The notes below the pieces were generated by a model. It was not told the origin of the DNA, did not search any database, and worked only from the letters and a program-made list of their open reading frames with translations. A program made the position numbers and the translations under genes. From the NCBI GenBank assembly GCA_029204045.2, contig JAQNDB010000158.1:59889-123888 (forward strand): a DNA stretch of 64,000 bases. Direction: 5' to 3'. The DNA comes from Tillandsia leiboldiana (lineage: Eukaryota > Streptophyta > Magnoliopsida > Poales > Bromeliaceae). Shown one piece after another: positions 54,123 to 64,000 of this stretch; position 1 is the first letter of the stretch, and each line of letters begins with the position of its first letter.

Positions 54123-57100
54123 TGTAGAACACCGGGATTTGGACGATGCACCGACCTTGCAGGATGGTGTGGTGCGGAGGAGTTTGCCTTGGTTGTGTCC
54201 CATTTTTGTGTTTGCAGAGGAGTTCGGGTTGATTTGGATCCCCGCGGAAGCCTCTGCTTGTTTCGGGCTTTGTACGCGTTAGGTGACTGGTACGGGAAGC
54301 GCCGACACCGCTATGGGTTGCAGAAAAATTGGGAAACACTTGGAGCAGGTGTATTTTCAGTTTACAGCGAGGTTCGGGAGGTTCCGGACTGACGCGGAAG
54401 ACCCGGAGGCAAAAAGTGAGTCGGAATTGGCAATTTTGGAGCCGGTATTTGATTTGAGCACCCCGACTCAACGGTTGAGCTTTTTGAAGAGAAAAAGCTG
54501 TGAGCGCATGTACTTTTGAATTACAGCGGAGCTCGGGAGGTTCCGGGCAGCGGCGGAGGGCCCGAGGGCAAAAAGTGAGTTGGAGTTGGGTTTTTGGAAT
54601 TAAGTTAATTAAGTTAATTAATTTTATTTAAAGCTTTGCTTTATAAAAACCCCTCCCCTCCACCTCTGTAGCAAAGGAAAAGAGAAAGAAAGAAAGAAAA
54701 AGGAAAAAGAGAAAAAGAGAGGAAAGGGAAGAAGAAGAAGAAGAGGATGGGTTTGAAGGAAGCAACTCTTGGGCGTTTTCTTCTCCGAGCGTGGACGGGA
54801 GCCGAGCGAGGACCGGCGTGCCGCGTGGAGGTTGGATTTATTTTATTTTATTCTTTTCTCTCTTTCTTCTCCCCGTGGGCGGAGCCTTGCGGACTTGTCG
54901 TCCGGGTTGTGGCGTGGCTGCGCGAGTCGCGCGCTCGCGTTTTCGGCGGCGCGTGATCGGGGGGGCGGCGGCCGTGCGCTGGGGCCCTTGCGCGCTGCGC
55001 GCCGGACTGCCTTGGGGCTGCGCGGCCCTGCAGGCCGCGCGCTGTGCGCGCGGCACTGCAGGGGTGCCGCGCGGCCAGCCCCTGTGCCGCGCGGCCTGGC
55101 AGGCCGCGCGGGGCGCGCGACCCTGCAGGGTGCCGCGCGGGCAGCCCCTGTGCCGCGCGGCCTTGCAGGCCGCGCGGGGCGCGCGGCACTGCAAGGTGCC
55201 GCGCGGGCGGCCTTGGGGCCGCGCGGCCCTGCAGGCCGCGCGCTGGGCGCGCGGCACTGCAGGGGTGCCGCGCGGGCATCCCCTGTGCCGCGCGACCTTG
55301 CAGGCCGCGCGCTGTGCGCGCGGCACTGCAAGGTGCCGCGCGGGCCTGCGGGCCGCGCCCGTGGCGCGCGGCCCTGCAGGGGCCCCGCGCGGGCGGCCCT
55401 GCAGGGGCCCCCGCGCGGGCGGCCCTGTGCCGCGCGGGCCTGCGGGCCGCGCCCGTGGGCGCGCGGCCCTGCAGGGGCCCCGCGCGGGCGGCCCTGTGCC
55501 GCGCGGGCCTGCGGGCCGCGCCAGGGGGCGCGCGGCCCTGCAGGGGCCCCGCGCGGGCGGCCCTGTGCCGCGCGGGCCTGCGGGCCCCGCGCGGGCGGCC
55601 CTGTGCCGCGCGGGCCTGCGGGCCGCGCCAGGGGGCGCGCGGCCCTGCAGGGGCCCCGCGCGGGCGGCCCTGTGCCGCGCGGGCCTGCGGGCCGCACCCG
55701 GGGGCGCGCGGCCCTGCAGGGGCCCCGCGCGGGCGGCCCGGTGCCGCGCGGGCCTGCGGGCCGCGCCCGTGGGCGCCCGGCCCTGCAGGGGCCCCGCGCG
55801 GGCGGCCCTGTGCCGCGCGGGCCTGCGGGGCGCGCGGCCCTGCAGGGGCCCCGCGCGGGCGGCCCTGTGCCGCGCGGGCCTGCGGGCCGCGCCCGGGGGC
55901 GCGCGGCCCTGCAGGGGCCCCGCGCAGGGCGGCCCTGTGCCGCGCGGGCCTGCGGGCCGCGCCCGGGGGCGCGCGGCCCTGCAGGGGCCCCGCGCGGGCG
56001 GCCCTGTGCCGCGCGGGCCTGCAGGCCGCGCCCGTGGGCGCGCGGCCCTGCAGGGGGCCCCGCGCGGGCGGCCTTGTGCCGCACGGGCTTGCTGGGCGCC
56101 GCGCGGGCGGCTGGGTCAGCGCCGCGCGGCTGGGTTTTTGGGGGCCGTGCAGCTGCGCCGCTTTGGCCGCGCAGGCTGCGACTCGGCGACGCGCCGCGGC
56201 GTGAGTGCGCGATGGGTTTTCCGCGCAGCGCGCGGCATTTCTCGTCGCCGGATGGGTTTTTCTCGCCTTTGTGAGCGCGGTTGTAGCCGCATGTTTTCTG
56301 ATTCCGGTCCCTCTTCTTGTCTCGCAGTTGTGGCATTGTGTTAGCTTCTCACGTGGCCGGTGGTGCGTGTTTTGCCGTGTGGAGCTGCGGGATCGCGTCG
56401 GGACCTCCGTTTGGCGCACAGTTTTCGCGGGTTGATCGCAGGTGGGTTGGTTTCTCCCAATGAACTACGGAATGCCCTTTATGCTTCCGAATGCAAAGGT
56501 ATCGTATCCTTACTATCAGGTAATTGCGGAACAGTCGTGCAAGTCGAGGGTTGTCGTTTCCGACTTGGACACGAGTGTTAGTCGCATCGTTAGAGTAAAC
56601 GAGTTGTACTGGCGGGGTTACCAGATGAGTAGATACCACTGGCAGAGTTACCAGATGGGTATAAATCACTGGCTGAGTTACCAGATGAGTAGATACCACT
56701 GGCAGAGTTACCAGATGGGTATAAATCACTGGCTGAGTTCCCAGATGAGTAGATACCACTGGCTGAGTTACCAGATGGGTATAAATCACTGGCTGAGTTA
56801 CCAGATGAGTAGATACCACTGGCGGGGTTACCAGATGGGTATAAATCACTGGCTGAGTTACCAGATGAGTAGATACCACTGGCTGGGTTACCAGATGGGT
56901 ATAAATCACTGGCTGAGTTACCAGATGAGTAGATACCACTGGCAGAGTTACCATATGGTATAAATCACTGGCTGAGTTACCAGATGTGTAGATATCACTG
57001 GCTGAGTTACCAGATGTGTAGATATCACTGGCTGAGTTACCAGATAGATAGTTATGCCCTGGCCGAGTCACCAGGCGGTTACTAGAAGGGATTGAGGTGG

Positions 57101-57767
57101 CCTTCTAGTGTCTTGTAGAGTTCTAGCAGTCCCAGTGCGGGGGCGGAAACTATGGGCGCCTAAGCCTACAGCCTGTTCTTATTTGATAAGGGCTGTAGGG
57201 GGCGCAGACGTTCGTAGTTTCCAGGCCTCCCGTGAGAGAGACTGAGAACTTACTTCCAGCATTGCATTGAGACATGTAGCGATAGATTCATTTCCAGTTA
57301 TCTATCTATCTATCTATCTACCTATCTATTTGTGTTTTTGTCTCCAGCAGACTGAGTGGGTGTACCGTGGGTTTAGCTTTGGTACCCACTGAGATCTGAC
57401 TGTTGCAGTAGATCTCACACCCGCTGTGATGACAGGTGTTCCTGAGGCGACCGTTCCAGGTGTGGCTCGTTCGGAGCTTTCTGACCGAGGTAAGGGCGTG
57501 GCTGGCTTGCTCCTACCCGAGTCGGTGGTGTCGGTGTTAGTGTCACTTGTACTTTTTAGTTTCCACTTTTGTACTTATGTTGTGGGTGCTAGTGGACTGG
57601 TGTACTTGGACTTTTCACCGCTTAGTGTTTCAGCTTCCTTTCAGCTCTGAGACTTGTTAGATATAGATCTCTTTTGCAGGTTAGACGCTTCGTCTGTACG
57701 GCAGTTTCCGTACAGACGGCGGATCTGTTGGCGAGCCCGGGTCGCAGTTCGACCCCGGGGCGTGACA
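54123..57767 (+). repeat. Tek-4 3' LTR
   Basis: It is 3645 bp, with the same architecture as the 5' LTR: TATA box 54642-54649, purine tract 54675-54747, GC repeats about 54990-56080, satellite 56609-57045, microsatellite about 57298-57330. Most differences from the 5' LTR are gains and losses of GC repeat units. Confidence 0.95.
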
Positions 57768-57831
57768 GGTCCTCACCACGTCACCTTGTGGGGTACACGT
57801 GTCACCCCCCGGCATCGAAACTGCGACCCGG
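57768..57831 (-). repeat. Short remnant of another gypsy LTR
   Basis: After the Tek-4 target duplication, GTGTCACCCCCCGGCATCG and CTGCGACCCGG resemble the end of a Tek-3-type LTR on the minus strand. It is cut by Tek-8 at 57832. Confidence 0.5.
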
Positions 57832-58110
57832 TGTAAGACCTGGCTTTTCCGTGACCCTTCCCGTTATCCCTTTCTTACGACTGTCCGACTGTGGGACAAT
57901 TTTTAGTGTTTTTCCGGAAAGTCCGTCGGGACTCGCGGATATTTTTAGGCGGAAGGGCTCGTGAAACGGAGAACGGGGACACGATCGGTTTCGGATTCCG
58001 ACTCCCGGTTCTCCCAGAATAAATTTTTGAAGTTCGGACCCCCTTAGACGCCTCGGGATCCGTGTCGGCAGCCCGCACACCTTTTAAGGTAAACCCTAAT
58101 TCCTTTAGTA

Positions 58111-58118
58111 TATAAATA
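58111..58118 (+). promoter_or_regulatory. TATA box, Tek-8 LTR
   Basis: TATAAATA in an AT-rich stretch, the only such site in the first 500 bases of the LTR. Confidence 0.7.
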
Positions 58119-58429
58119 TAGCCGTGTGGGAAAGAGGATTAGGGTTCCTCTTTTCTTCGTCTTTTGGTGGCCGCCTCTTTTCTTCTTCCTCTTCTTCCTC
58201 CCTCGTAGCCGCCGGCAAAGAATAACCAAGCGCACGGGCAAGGGTGGACCGGTGGAGGCAAGCGGACGATCCCTCCTTCTCCTCCTCTTTCGCACATCGA
58301 GGTGAGTCGGAAACGTTTCCGTTTGGGGGAATCTCCCTCTCTTTTTTCTTTTGTTGGTCACGAGGAGGGAGGAGGGGGGGGCGGCGCCGTCGCGCATCGC
58401 TGCGCGCGGGGCCGGCCGCGGGTGGGGGC

Positions 58430-59130
58430 GCCGTGCGGGCAAGTGCCGCGCGGGGTCGCCCCACGCCGCGGGCAGCGCGCCGCGCGACACTCGGCCGCGC
58501 GCGGGGCCGCCCACAAGAGGGGGCGCCCGCGCGGGCTGGTGCCGCGCGGGGCCGCCCCGCACCGCGGGCAGCGCGCCCGCGCGGCGCTCGCCGCGCGGGG
58601 CCGCCCGCAAGAGCGGGGCGCCCGCAGCGGGCTGGTGCCGCGCGGGGCCGCCCCGCACCGCGGGCAGCGCGCCCGCGCGGCGCTCGGACGCGCGGGGCCG
58701 CCCGCAAGAGGGGGCGCCCGCGCGGGCTGGTGCCGCGCGGGGCCGCCCCGCACCGCGGGGCAGCGCGCCCGCGCGGCGCTCGGCCGGCGCGGGGCCGCCC
58801 GCAAGAGGGGGCGCCCGCAGCGGGGCTGGTGCCGCGCGGGGCCGCCCCGCACCGCGGGCAGCGCGCCCGCGCGGCGCTCGGCCGCGCGGGGCCGCCGCAA
58901 GAGGGGGCGCCCGCGCGGGCTGGTGCCGCGCGGGGCCGCCCCGCACCGCGGGCAGCGCGCCGCGCGGCGCTCGGCCGCACGGGGCCGCCCGCAAGAGGGG
59001 GGCACCCGCGCGGGCTGGTGCCCGCGCGGGGTCGCCCCGCTCCGCGAGCAGCGCGCCCGCGCGGCGCCCGGCCGCGCGGGGCCGCACCGCAGGAGGGGCG
59101 CCCGCGCGGGCTGGTGCCGCGCGGGGCTGC
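58430..59130 (+). repeat. GC-rich tandem repeats, about 96-bp unit
   Basis: About seven units marked by GGGCTGGTGCCGCGCGG, CCGCACCGCGGGCAGCGCG and CGCAAGAGGGGG. Slight length changes between units. Open frames across it are a result of base composition. Confidence 0.8.
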
Positions 59131-59403
59131 GCCCAGGCAGAGTGTTCGTCGCACGGGCCGGTGCTGTGCGAAGAACTCCGCTGCACGCTGTTGGGGGTCG
59201 TTGTAAGCTTCGGACTTTAAGCTTTGACTTGCCCTTGTTCCTTCAGGAGTGCGGGACGCTGTTGGCGACTGGTGCACAGACGCGGACTGGACGAACGCAG
59301 GACGACGCACACAAGGTGGGTACGTTCCCGGGGATTTCGGGAATGGGGTTTAACAGTTAGAAATAGCATGTTGGGGCAAGGTGGAATTGTCAGTCTCCTT
59401 CTG

Positions 59404-59805
59404 TTTACATTTGCTAACCCTGTTAAAGCCATTGTGGGGATATTTGGTTGCCGAGTCAGGTGCTCGGTCTGGGTTTGCCGAGGATGGTGCTCGGATGAGG
59501 CTCGAGATTTGCTACACGCACAAAGATCTTAGTAATTGCATGTTTACATTTGCTAACCCTGTTAAAGCTATTGTGTGGATATTTGGATGCCGAGGCAGGT
59601 GCTCGGTCTGGTTTGCCGAGGATGGTGCTCGGATGAGGCTCGAGATTTGCTACACGCACAAAGATCTTAGTAATTGCATGTTTACATTTGCTAACCCTGT
59701 TAAAGCTATTGTGTGGATATTTGGTTGCCGAGGCAGGTGCTCGGTCTGGGTTTGCCGAGGATGGTGCTCGGATGAGGCTCGAGATTTGCTACACGCACAC
59801 CCGCG
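59404..59805 (+). repeat. Three tandem repeats of about 139 bp
   Basis: Units start at 59404, 59543 and 59681 with TTTACATTTGCTAACCC. Each carries two of the GNNGGTG-loop hairpins. Confidence 0.88.
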
Positions 59806-60093
59806 GTTTGGCCACCGCAAAGGGTGTGCTTTTCCGGAAAAGTGGTACGTTGACCCGTGTACCCCACGCGGTGGTGGCGTTAGGAATGGGGGGCCCCCAT
59901 GGGTGGGGGGTGTGAGCGGTGATGTCGAGGCAGGTGCTCGGCGGTGGGCATCGGGGAAGGTGCCCGATGTTGTTTTGATACAGGGTGTGGTTATGGTGGA
60001 TGATGCCGAGGTGGGTGCTCGGCGGCCGAGGCAGGTGCTCGGTAGGGGTCTCCGAGGCAGGTGCTCGGTGTGGTTGCCGGGGGAGGTGCCCGG
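59451..60093 (+). other. Array of twelve hairpins with GNNGGTG loop
   Basis: Stem CCGAG/CTCGG at 59451, 59478, 59590, 59616, 59728, 59755, 60006, 60026 and 60052 (and CGAG/CTCG at 59926). Two units have different stems that still pair: CATCGGG/CCCGATG at 59949-59969, and CCGGG/CCCGG at 60077-60093. The seven-base loops are TCAGGTG, GATGGTG, GCAGGTG, GAAGGTG, GTGGGTG and GGAGGTG. It is transcribed if the TATA box is used. Confidence 0.78.
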
Positions 60094-60977
60094 TGTTGGT
60101 TTGCACGAGGTTCTGCATTATATTGTTTGCACGGGGTTCAGCATTGTATGGTTTGCACATGGTGCTTCATTGTTGGTTGCTCTGGGTTCTATCGTGGTTT
60201 GCCTGACTTTAGCCCTTTTTGCTTATTATGTTATTTTCTTGTCACTGACTCCCCACTCCGCGACAGGTTCACCCAGACCGTCCGGGGTCGAGCGCTAGGG
60301 CACCGGAGAGGCCGCAAGAGTGCTGCTCTGACTTTGATCGAGCTTCAGACACAGTGACCTTTCTTTCCCTTTATCTTTTATTACTCATGTTAGTTAGTTG
60401 TGGTTTGCGATACCCCCGTGGGGTCGAAGTGGATGTTGCCTTTTTCCTTTCTGAATAATTGAATGAATTCTACGTTCTCTCTTACTTGGCCGTTTTGAAC
60501 GATGAAAAGCAAAGAAAACCGTTTGCGAAAACTACTTTTAAAACGTGGGTGTCGTGTGGGCACCGAGCTTTACAAACCTTATGGGATTTATGTGTTTGCG
60601 AACTGTTTTCATAAACGATGGCGCCGTGTGGATGCCGCTTTCAAAACCTTGTGATTATTTATCCTTTCAAAACACCGGCCTCTATGCTCTAAGTGAATGC
60701 TAGAATATCATGTGAATTGTTTGGTTGTATGTGTACGAGACCCCAACTGATGTGGTTAGAGATTGTGTGTGCTACGCCTTGTGAGACACTTTGTAGTTGA
60801 GACGCCGTGCATATACAAAGGAGACTCTACCCGTTTGCAGAGTGAATTTGTGTATGCGGCGGGTCTGGGCACGCGCCGGGGAGTAATGTTATACAAAAAA
60901 AAATATATGGCTGATTCAGGGGCATTGGTGGCTCCTCTTCCGCGCGATTCGAACCCCCGGGGCGTGACAGATTAAGA

Positions 60978-60989
60978 TGGTATCAGAGC
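60978..60989 (+). other. Primer-binding site of Tek-8
   Basis: TGGTATCAGAGC, eight bases after the LTR end. Confidence 0.9.
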
Positions 60990-61130
60990 GGTAAACTTTA
61001 ACCACAACAGTCGGGGCCCAACATCCACGGGGCGCGATACACTAACTACTGATTAATAAAGTGAACTGGGGGATTTAATTTTAGTACGTCTGTAGGTCGT
61101 GGTGCTAGACCCGATAGGTCTAGGGTTGAC

Positions 61131-62220
61131 TTGGTTTCTTTGTATGTAGCGATTAATGGCCCGAAAGGGTTATCAGCGGAGAACGCAGGGGCAGAAAGTA
61201 CGTTGCCAATAGCGGCGGAGTATCAGCACTGCTCCGACAACAACTACAAGAGGTGGCCGGGCAGTTGGCAACCCTTATGGAACAAGTGCGGCAGTGGGCG
61301 CAACAGTCGACATTACCAATGGAGGTCGCCTAGGCTTCTTTGCCCGGACCAACCGCACCAGTGACGAGACCGTCGGTGGCGGTCAGCGAGACTACGGTTG
61401 CCCCTTCTCCGACCTCGGTGACCGAGATACCGCAGGTTCATCCGACGACGCCTTCAGCAGCACTAAACACAGCAACTTCGGGACTTATGCCGGGGGCCCA
61501 CTGTTGGAGCTCCCTTGGGAGAGACCGTGGTGACACCTATCCCCAGAATGACCGCCGTTACTGCGAGGGCACCGCCCTTCCATCTTGGACCACGTTCCGA
61601 GAAAAACTGTTTGAGGAATTTCTCTCCGACAGCATCAAACAGCAAATGGAAGATGACCGGAAGCACATCAAGAAAGGAAGTCAGACAGTTACGGGTTATC
61701 AACGGGCAAATTGTGAGGTTGACCAAATGTGTTCCCCCTGTTATAAGAGATGAATCTCACAAAGCCCGTCTTTTTGTGAATGGTTTACGAAGCGATATCT
61801 ACAAGGTGGTGCAAACGGCGGATTTGCACACCTTCTAGGAGGTGGTCGATAGAGCCACCACAGTGGAGCACGAATTTGCGAGTTCACGAGCCCGACGGGA
61901 GAGCTCAGATTGCGGCGGGGATACGAAACGAGCTCGACCTTGTTTTGGAAAGGAGCATACCAAGAGGAGCCGGCCTCCTAAATACCTGAGATGGCAATAA
62001 GGAACCACGAATGCGCCGACGGGAGGACAATGGTCGGTGGACAAGTCTTGCATCAATTGCGGTGGAATACACCAAGTGACCGAATGTCCCCAGAAGCAAG
62101 ACCACCGTTTTCGATGCGGCAAACCGGGGCGCCATTGTTTCAACTGGCCCTCGGAAACAGGGACATCATCCGTAGCAGCATCCCACCCCTCCCCCTTGCT
62201 TCATGTTTCTCCCTACCATA
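61131..62220 (+). pseudogene. gag: Tek-8 gag remnant
   Basis: Broken in several frames. A Gag-domain trace runs from about 61560 to 61840 (WTTFREKLFEEFL, then DDRKHIKKGSQTV; in another frame LFVNGLRSDIYKVV). A zinc knuckle CINCGGIHQVTEC lies near 62045, followed by a second, damaged one (RCGKPGRHCFNW). Frameshifts and stops separate the parts. The start is not determinable. Confidence 0.75.
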
Positions 62221-62379
62221 GATATTAGAAGAAATCCCATCGTAGAAATAAGTTCGGTCGGATCCTCCGGCATACCCCTCGAGGCAGGCGGCTGTACTCC
62301 TTCCTGCCCAGCGAGGGCGAGACGGGTTCTTAGTCTCTAAGGACTAATGAGGTCTCCGTTAAAAGTTAACGGCATCACG

Positions 62380-62960
62380 CTTGGGGCCGACAGCCACGGC
62401 AATCTTAAGTGGTAGCTGACTGCTTGAAGTTCCAAGTGCGTCTCCGGGAACCGGACTTACCGAAAAAACAGCCTTACGAACTCGGAGTGGTCGACATGAG
62501 TTCACGGTCATACCGTTTAGACTCGTTAACGCACCAGCGGTATTCACGGGCATGATGAATAGGATACTCAAGCCCTCCTTAGACCAGTCGGTAATGGTCT
62601 TATAGTGGACGTTCCGATCTACTCTCACAAACAAGACAAGGGGTAGTGGGAACACTCGCGAGTAATCCCCTAGACCCTCCAGGATCAGCAACCATATGCC
62701 CAAACTCATAAAGTGTGAGTTTTTTTGGCTCCGTGAGGTGGACTTTTGGGGCATGTCCGTTTCGCCGTCTGGAATTGCATGGATCCGAGGATGATCGAGT
62801 CAGTGGCCAACTGGGCTCGGCCAACAACGTGACGATAAATCTAAGCTTCTAGGACGGGCAGGCTACTACAGACGCTTCGTGGGAGGCCACTTTCCCTAAA
62901 TCGACTAACCAAGCGGGTAGAGATTCGTCTGGACAGCCCTGCCAAGGGAAGTTTCAAGAA
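62380..62960 (+). pseudogene. pol: Tek-8 reverse transcriptase remnant
   Basis: Plus-strand traces of gypsy RT: KTALRTRSGRHEFTVIPF, NAPAVFTGMMNRIL (near 62470-62560), then beyond a stop KCEFFWLREVDF near 62710, and GYYRRFVGG near 62850. Catalytic FIDD is not recognisable: a stop and changes fall there. The open frame on the opposite strand is a shadow. Confidence 0.78.
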
Positions 62961-64000
62961 CTTACAGACGACGCACAAGGTTCCAGTACTCATACAGCTG
63001 AACCCGGAAAAGGACTATATATCTATCTGACGAAGCTCCAAGAGGATCTTGGGAGACCAAACGACTACACCGTAACTACACTGTGTGCAGAGACAGAATG
63101 TCCCTCGGATCAAGGCCGGAATTTTTTACGAGTTACTCCAGGGATGTAATAAGGTTCCGGGGACGAATCGTGCCCAATATAAAATATAATTTAGCTAGAA
63201 ACGAGGAAGAAAATCTAACCAACGTATATATTACCTCCTATTACTACCGCGCAGCCCGAGGTACAAAGAGGGGCAGAGATCTATAGCAGACCTTCCTGGT
63301 GGCCCAAATCGAAAGAGCGATGTGGCACAAATTGGGCGCAATTTGGTTGTGCCACAGATAAGCGAAACACCTCGACCGGCGGGGAAAGCAGACGTGTTCG
63401 GCTACGGAGGTATAGCAAGGAAGACCGCGTACAAGAGAAATTTTGGCCACGCCCCCAGGAACCCTCGAGTAATGGCTTCGTACCCTCCTGCCCAATAGGA
63501 GGTTAAGACTAGTTGTCTTTTATGTTTGCTATTTAGTTATTGGTTAAATAGTTTTTCCAACCTTCCGGCCTTTGTGACAATAGAACCCCTAGGCGTTGTT
63601 AACGTACGCCTAGACTTCCAGGGATGTGACGTCGGGCCATACCCGAGGCGTTGTAACGTACCCTTAGCTTCCAGGGTGTGGTTTGAGTCGGTCAAGATCG
63701 GTGGCGGTGTGACCAAACGCATTAGTAAATAGTTGCGTATTGCTAATAGGTCGAGCTTTTGGGATTGTTGGTTTGGCGTCAATGACCCGATATTCGGATT
63801 TTGTAGCTCGTAGGCCCGGTGACATACCGTTTGGCTTTAAACTGCCAAACCTCGATGCGGATCTAGCACAGAGGACAAAAGGGTTGCGCAACCGTACGAT
63901 CCCCCGATGGGAAGGCGCTGTTAGCACCAGAAGAATGTGAGTACTTAGGGGACCAGAGTCAAAGATGGGGGAGTGCTACCCGACCTCTTCCGCCGTAGGC
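62961..64000 (+). other. Tek-8 distal interior, unrecognised
   Basis: No clear RNase H or integrase motif is seen. A sequence of about 35 bases containing GGCGTTGT and TTCCAGGG occurs twice (63591-63628 and 63646-63680); the first copy has arms CTAGGCGT/ACGCCTAG. The 3' end of the element lies outside the window. Confidence 0.4.

Larger units (their letters stand above)
47305..57767 (+). mobile_element. Tek-4: non-autonomous gypsy element with intact ends
   Basis: The 10.5-kb element has LTRs 47305-50935 and 54123-57767, and a perfect GGTCC duplication (47300-47304 and 57768-57772). Primer-binding site and polypurine tract are in place. The interior is 3.2 kb of decayed gag-pol with no usable frame. 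The LTRs differ mainly in the GC-rich repeats and otherwise at few sites, so the insertion is young although the interior is dead: proteins must have come from another element. Confidence 0.93.
57832..60969 (+). repeat. Tek-8 5' LTR
   Basis: It is 3138 bp, TGTAAGACC...GGGGCGTGACA. TATA box at 58111-58118, GC-rich tandem repeats (58430-59130), three 139-bp repeats (59404-59805), and a hairpin array (59451-60093). Confidence 0.88.
57832..64000 (+). mobile_element. Tek-8: gypsy element, 5' LTR and decayed interior, cut by window end
   Basis: LTR 57832-60969, primer-binding site 60978-60989, decayed gag and RT after it. The 3' LTR is not in the window. The LTR belongs to the LTR-7 family and differs from the Tek-1 to Tek-4 LTRs except at its very end. 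Confidence 0.85.

Noticed and set aside
62359..62754. 131-codon minus-strand frame in Tek-8
   Set aside because: It is the reverse shadow of a plus-strand RT remnant with recognisable FTVIPF and NAPAVF blocks.

Overview
The window is plant nuclear DNA made almost wholly of nested LTR retrotransposons. No host gene is recognisable. Signs of a plant are Ty1/copia Sirevirus-type elements (long Gag with coiled coil, multiple polypurine tracts), Tekay/Del-type chromoviruses with a chromodomain, and Cassandra elements whose LTRs carry a 5S rRNA-like segment. Nearly all primer-binding sites match TGGTATCAGAGC (initiator-Met tRNA type). The species cannot be named from this sequence.

Labels used here: Sire-1 is a Sirevirus-like copia element (+ strand, 449-40478) broken up by later insertions. 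Tek-1 (3505-14806, -) is an 11.3-kb chromovirus inside Sire-1 gag, with target duplication GTCAA. Cas-1 (16631-24914, -) is a Cassandra element inside Sire-1 pol, with target duplication CGGAG; it has swallowed a one-LTR gypsy element, Tek-2, by an exchange exactly at the primer-binding site. Cas-2 (18419-18994, -) is a complete 576-bp Cassandra inside the Tek-2 LTR, with target duplication GAAAC. Tek-3 (26740-32716, -) is a truncated degenerate gypsy element. It sits in Sire-2 (32717-39255, -), a gag-only Sirevirus derivative in the tandem form LTR-internal-LTR-internal, which itself lies in the 3' LTR of Sire-1. From 40479 to 47304 there are pieces of three gypsy LTRs (LTR-5, LTR-6, LTR-7). 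Tek-4 (47305-57767, +; target duplication GGTCC) has two nearly identical 3.6-kb LTRs but a dead 3.2-kb interior. Tek-8 (57832 to window end, +) has a 3.1-kb LTR, then decayed gag and reverse transcriptase.

The genes are ordinary Gag-Pol polyproteins, all broken. Tek-1 is the most complete: gag, protease, RT, RNase H, integrase and chromodomain, spoiled by one frameshift and three stops. Sire-1 Gag-Pol is split by two insertions and has an RT stop plus a frameshift.

The most unusual signal lies in the LTRs. Downstream of the TATA box, in the part expected to be transcribed, several unrelated families carry arrays of small hairpins. In each array the loop is constant and the stem changes but stays self-complementary, a covariation pattern visible in single sequences: loop TGGATT in the Sireviruses, GNNGGTG in Tek-8, GGAYNTTRG in Tekay-type LTRs, CTGAGTTA in Tek-4. 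Upstream of the TATA box, the two Sireviruses share eight palindromic boxes at matching positions, which have switched together from CAGTCCGGACC to CGATCCGGATC. These arrays and the Cassandra/gypsy chimera are the main candidates for something undescribed.
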